From Cheilinus undulatus (lineage: Eukaryota > Chordata > Actinopteri > Labriformes > Labridae), in assembly GCF_018320785.1 (NCBI RefSeq), contig NC_054884.1, positions 17,919,667 to 17,983,666 of the forward strand: a stretch of DNA of 64,000 nucleotides. Direction: 5' to 3'. Positions 60,690 through 64,000 of the stretch are shown here, piece by piece (the stretch's first letter is position 1; each line of letters starts with the position of its first letter). The notes beneath the pieces were generated by a model that was given only the letters and a program-made list of their open reading frames with translations, was not told the origin of the DNA and did no database searches. The position numbers and the translations under genes are program-made.

Positions 60690-61260
60690 AAACAGCAAAA
60701 ACAACTAGCAGCAAAACAATCACAAGTATTCTATATCAACTGGAGGTCAACAGGAAGGGGTCTGGCTGCTGACATACATCCCACTCTCACAGACCGTTCA
60801 TCTGAGTTGCTGTATATCTCAGAGAGGAATGTATTTTGCCAACACAACACATTTCCAGCTTTAGATTTTTTAAATTCAGCTTTATTCATAATAAGTCTGA
60901 CAGTAGCATTCATGAAAATAACCTTTTTCCAACATTACAGACTGAGAAACATTTTGAAAATAAAATTTAAAAAAAAGGTCAGAGGTCTGATTCAGGACTT
61001 AATTATGTATGGACTCATTTTAGAAATAGTTATGCGATCGGTGGCTTGCTGTAGCTACACTACATACTGTTCCTACGTAAGACAATGTAGCTAAATTAGC
61101 TTTAGCAATCTGATCTTTAGCAAATGTAGCTAAGTCTGAAATAGAAACATAGAAAATGTACCTATGCTTAGCTTTGGCTACATAGCTATGTAACTCCATT
61201 ATCTATAGATGTCTCTATAGATAAGTAAGCTTTGGCTCAAGTCTTTACAAACACATGAAG
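60690..61260. repeat. TAGCT-rich dispersed repeat, copy B
   Basis: Shares ggtctggctgctgaca, cactctcacagaccgttcatctga, tatatctcagagagga and a gctttattcat stretch with 54.6-54.8 kb. The TAGCT-rich part (ttagctttagcaatctgatc) follows, as in copy A. Order and orientation are the same in both copies. Confidence 0.6.
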
Positions 61261-62344
61261 TGCTGCTTATGATCTCTTGATCCGGTTTAGAAGTTGAGGG
61301 AAATTCTGACTTAACAGCCTCATTCAATGCTGGTTCCGAATGACACAGACTAGTCCGGTGAGCCTAACTGTTATTGCTAACTGCTAATTAGCCTGCATGG
61401 TGTTGTGTGTCAGTGAAGATTGGTGTTGCTGCAGTGTTTTACCTTTTTACAGCTTGCATGATGCATGTTGCAAACCCTGATTTTTTTGGTGTTTAAAGAA
61501 ACCAAAAATAATCCAGATTATTTGCTTTCAGCCTGCTGGCTGTAGATAGATAACCTGGTACACCAGATAGATGGTTTCATATATCTACTGCAAGGATGGA
61601 TTTCACATTTATCTGGGAAAGGTCCTATAGAAAGCATTTGGAAAGGGCAGGACTTAAACAAAATATTCAGGAACATTCTGTCTGTCACATTCATGACAGG
61701 TTGATCAGAGTGGCAAGACAAAATTATGTTGTGCACATGTGCAGCTCCTGAGCTGACAGGCTATCATTGTTATAATTGTGAATGGCTGAGCTCCTTGTTG
61801 AATAAAATTCATGCCATGGTTAGTCGGAGCAGGATTTCGGTGTGACTCTTAGTGCTTGTTTCAAAAGAAAAAAATGTGGTCCAGTTTTGGTTAAACCTAC
61901 AGCTGCATCCAAGCTACTGTTGCAGCAGCCATTGAACACAGCATCATGAAAAGCTTTTGGTGTAGTCTGTACTCTTTATTTACTATTTATATAGCTTATC
62001 TCTGCGCTAGGAGGGCTAGTATATCTAAATCCCACCTAAAGCTACTGCCTTGTTCTTTTTGAATGACACTGATTGGATCGAACAGTGTTTGGTTGGGCAC
62101 ACACGTTGTGGGGTGGAGCTTTTCAAGATGGATTTGCCTGATGGCAGACATGGAGTCTGGCAAATCCATCTGCTTTGCAAGGTTAGTAGACACTATGATC
62201 CATGTTATCAGTGTAAGTGTGAGCTTTCTGAATTCATCATTTACTTAACAATGTTAAGTAGATTCTTCAGAAAACAGATGCTAAATTAGTTTTTTAGCAT
62301 CTCTCCTCTTCTTGTTATTCTATGGTGACTGAGAAACAACACTT
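61261..62344. other. Intergenic, no gene recognised
   Basis: AT-rich sequence without recognisable coding or repeat ends. A local imperfect inverted repeat (gatggatttgcctgat and its relatives, about 62127-62175) is visible but not assignable. Confidence 0.4.
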
Positions 62345-63015
62345 AAGTCCTTTTCACACCGCCGCGTGGTAACTACCCTGAAAACCACCTCCCTGCCGGA
62401 GGAGTCCCCTGAAATGCCTAGTGTTTTTTAAAGCGGCGGCTGCCGCCACGGTACGAGGCAGCAATGACGTGGAGGTGCTTCGGTGAACGTCACAGCAGAG
62501 CCCACCCACAAGTCCATCACACACCCCTCCCCAAAAACACGGTAGAGTACCTCACAATCTCTGTATATTAACATGTATAATGTACTATAAAACGAAGAGA
62601 AATATACGGTTCCGTCATCAGAATAATTCCCCCTAGAGAATATGTTTCAGTGGTTGGTTCCACAATTTTTCTTCTAGTCATCTTTATATGAAGGTAGAGC
62701 CGTGTTGTAGAGCTCAGGATATTCAGGATACACCAACATTATGAGCTCCTCCATTGTTTGCTTGGACCCACGAAGACTGCTTTTTATGGGTTCTCTCCCT
62801 CCTTCGAAGTGATTGGCTGCTGCCAGGCAGCTGCCGCCAGAAAGTTCAACATACCGAATTTTGAGCGGCAGGGCAAAATCTGTGCATGTTCATGTGGGCG
62901 GCAACCTCTTCTGGGTCCTACTGCTGCGGTTAAAACCGCTTCCCGTCTGCCGCCCGTCCCTCATTAAAATGACTGGAGGTGGCGAGTTGCCGCGCAGCAG
63001 TGTGAATAGGGCTTT
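62345..63015. mobile_element. Harbinger-like MITE, degenerate
   Basis: The left end agtccttttcacaccgccgcg and the right end (cgcgcagcagtgtgaatagggct) are imperfect inverses over about 30 bp. Flanks TTA/TTA-like triplets (ctta and ctttag) are compatible with a TWA target. The interior is GC-rich with many gccgcc motifs. Limits approximate. Confidence 0.6.
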
Positions 63016-64000
63016 AGATGCTCTTTGTATTCTTTAGATGTGATAAAAGTCATGTAAGATGTTCAATTTTTTTTTTAATCAATGATTGATTATTCTGATA
63101 CTTCCTACTTTGCATAAGAACCAGAAAAGGGCAGAACAGCTAGTCCTCTTCTTTAAATGTTGACAAAATTAAACTTTGGTGTCATATCCTCTTCTACTGA
63201 AATATTAAATTGGTCTTACTGTCAGACTGTGATACCTCAGGTGAGAGCTTACAGAGGTGCTGTTGATTTCTGAGTTTCAATCTCTCAACCTGTTTGGTAT
63301 TCCAGAACATTCCAGTACATGTATGTTGAAATATTCAGATGTCCTTCTTCATCCTTTAACATTTTAGTGTTTAAAGCCTTCCTTTTTTTCCCCCTTCGTC
63401 TCTGTAATCCTCTGCTCAGTGAGAGATGACAGATGGAAACACCACATCATGATTGAATTTAAGATGCTAATTGTTTGTATGCAGAGGAAATACCATCTAA
63501 GAGCAGCTACATGCTCTAATAACAGAACAGCCTCCAAATTGAACAGGAAAGAAAATATGTTTTTAAAAAGCACTCATTTTGCTAAGCCAACAGAGCCTTA
63601 ATTTTACGGATTGTTTTGCATACATGTCAGATAAATATGACTTTCCTCTCAAGTAGTTTTGTCATTCCTACATGAATAAAAAAGTTGTTTTAAATGTGTC
63701 TAACTTCCTTTTTTTCTCTCATAAATAATATTTAGCACAAAGCTCTTTTTGCAGTCAGCCTCAAAGTTCTGTCCTTAGTGTCTTGTGAAGCAGAAGTGCA
63801 CTACTAGATAATGAAAGGGCACTCTTCAACAAAATATTCCAGGCATCACTTGACTTGGTCATCATCTGACAGACCTAATTCAATTGTTTTTGAAGAGCCA
63901 CACACTCCTCAGACTGGAAATTCAGATTGGAAAGTTTCCCCAGACTAGATGGTGTTTTGCTTTTTTTGTACTTTTTCTAATTTGTTTCTATTTCTGACCT
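63016..64000. other. Intergenic, nothing recognised
   Basis: AT-rich sequence to the end of the window. Short open frames show no recognisable protein. No repeat boundary identified. Confidence 0.4.

Noticed and set aside
1-64000. CRISPR arrays, prokaryotic operons or integrated virus
   Set aside because: No regularly spaced direct repeats, no Shine-Dalgarno-led gene clusters and no gag-pol-env or other viral gene set seen; the only reverse transcriptase belongs to a LINE.

Overview
This is nuclear DNA from a teleost fish. It has vertebrate intron-exon genes with GT-AG splice sites, four recognisable vertebrate orthologues, and a dense, typically teleost load of transposons (Tc1/mariner, hAT and PIF/Harbinger MITEs, an RNase H-bearing LINE, tRNA-derived SINEs). 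There is no prokaryotic or viral gene organisation. Protein family calls rest on reading the translated exons; no database search was run.

Layout. 1-6131 is gene-poor and repeat-rich: a Tc1-like element, a hAT transposase scrap, a SINE, a hAT MITE and another Tc1 fragment. 6146-11501 is a complete I-superfamily LINE (gag-like zinc-knuckle ORF1; endonuclease, reverse transcriptase and RNase H ORF2) with a 14-bp target-site duplication. It sits about 265 bp upstream of the next gene. 11767-17157 (+) is tctn3 (tectonic-3, ciliary transition zone; 14 coding exons, 604 aa). 17336-22021 (-) is mto1 (mitochondrial tRNA wobble-uridine modification; 12 coding exons, 682 aa), with an upstream non-coding exon near 23.93-24.18 kb. 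24.2-25.0 kb is a CpG- and GC-rich divergent promoter shared by mto1 and atxn2l. 25035-44162 (+) is atxn2l (ataxin-2-like RNA-binding protein; 23 coding exons, 1047 aa). 45311-52011 (-) is adprh (ADP-ribosylarginine hydrolase, ARH1 type; 8 coding exons, 356 aa). 52.0-64.0 kb has no convincing gene and holds degenerate repeats (a Tc1 relic, an inverted SINE, TAGCT-rich repeat copies and a Harbinger-like MITE).

The four genes alternate in strand: tctn3 and mto1 converge, mto1 and atxn2l diverge, atxn2l and adprh converge. Both convergent pairs have polyadenylation signals so close that the mRNAs abut or overlap at their 3' ends. The genes do not form one pathway. They act in cilium assembly, mitochondrial translation, cytoplasmic mRNA regulation and reversal of mono-ADP-ribosylation. 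What they share is transcriptional geography.

Reading frames were assembled exon by exon with consistent splice phases. Each of the four coding sequences sums to a whole number of codons and to a length close to its human orthologue, which makes the gene models internally robust. Untranslated ends and transcription starts are inferred.
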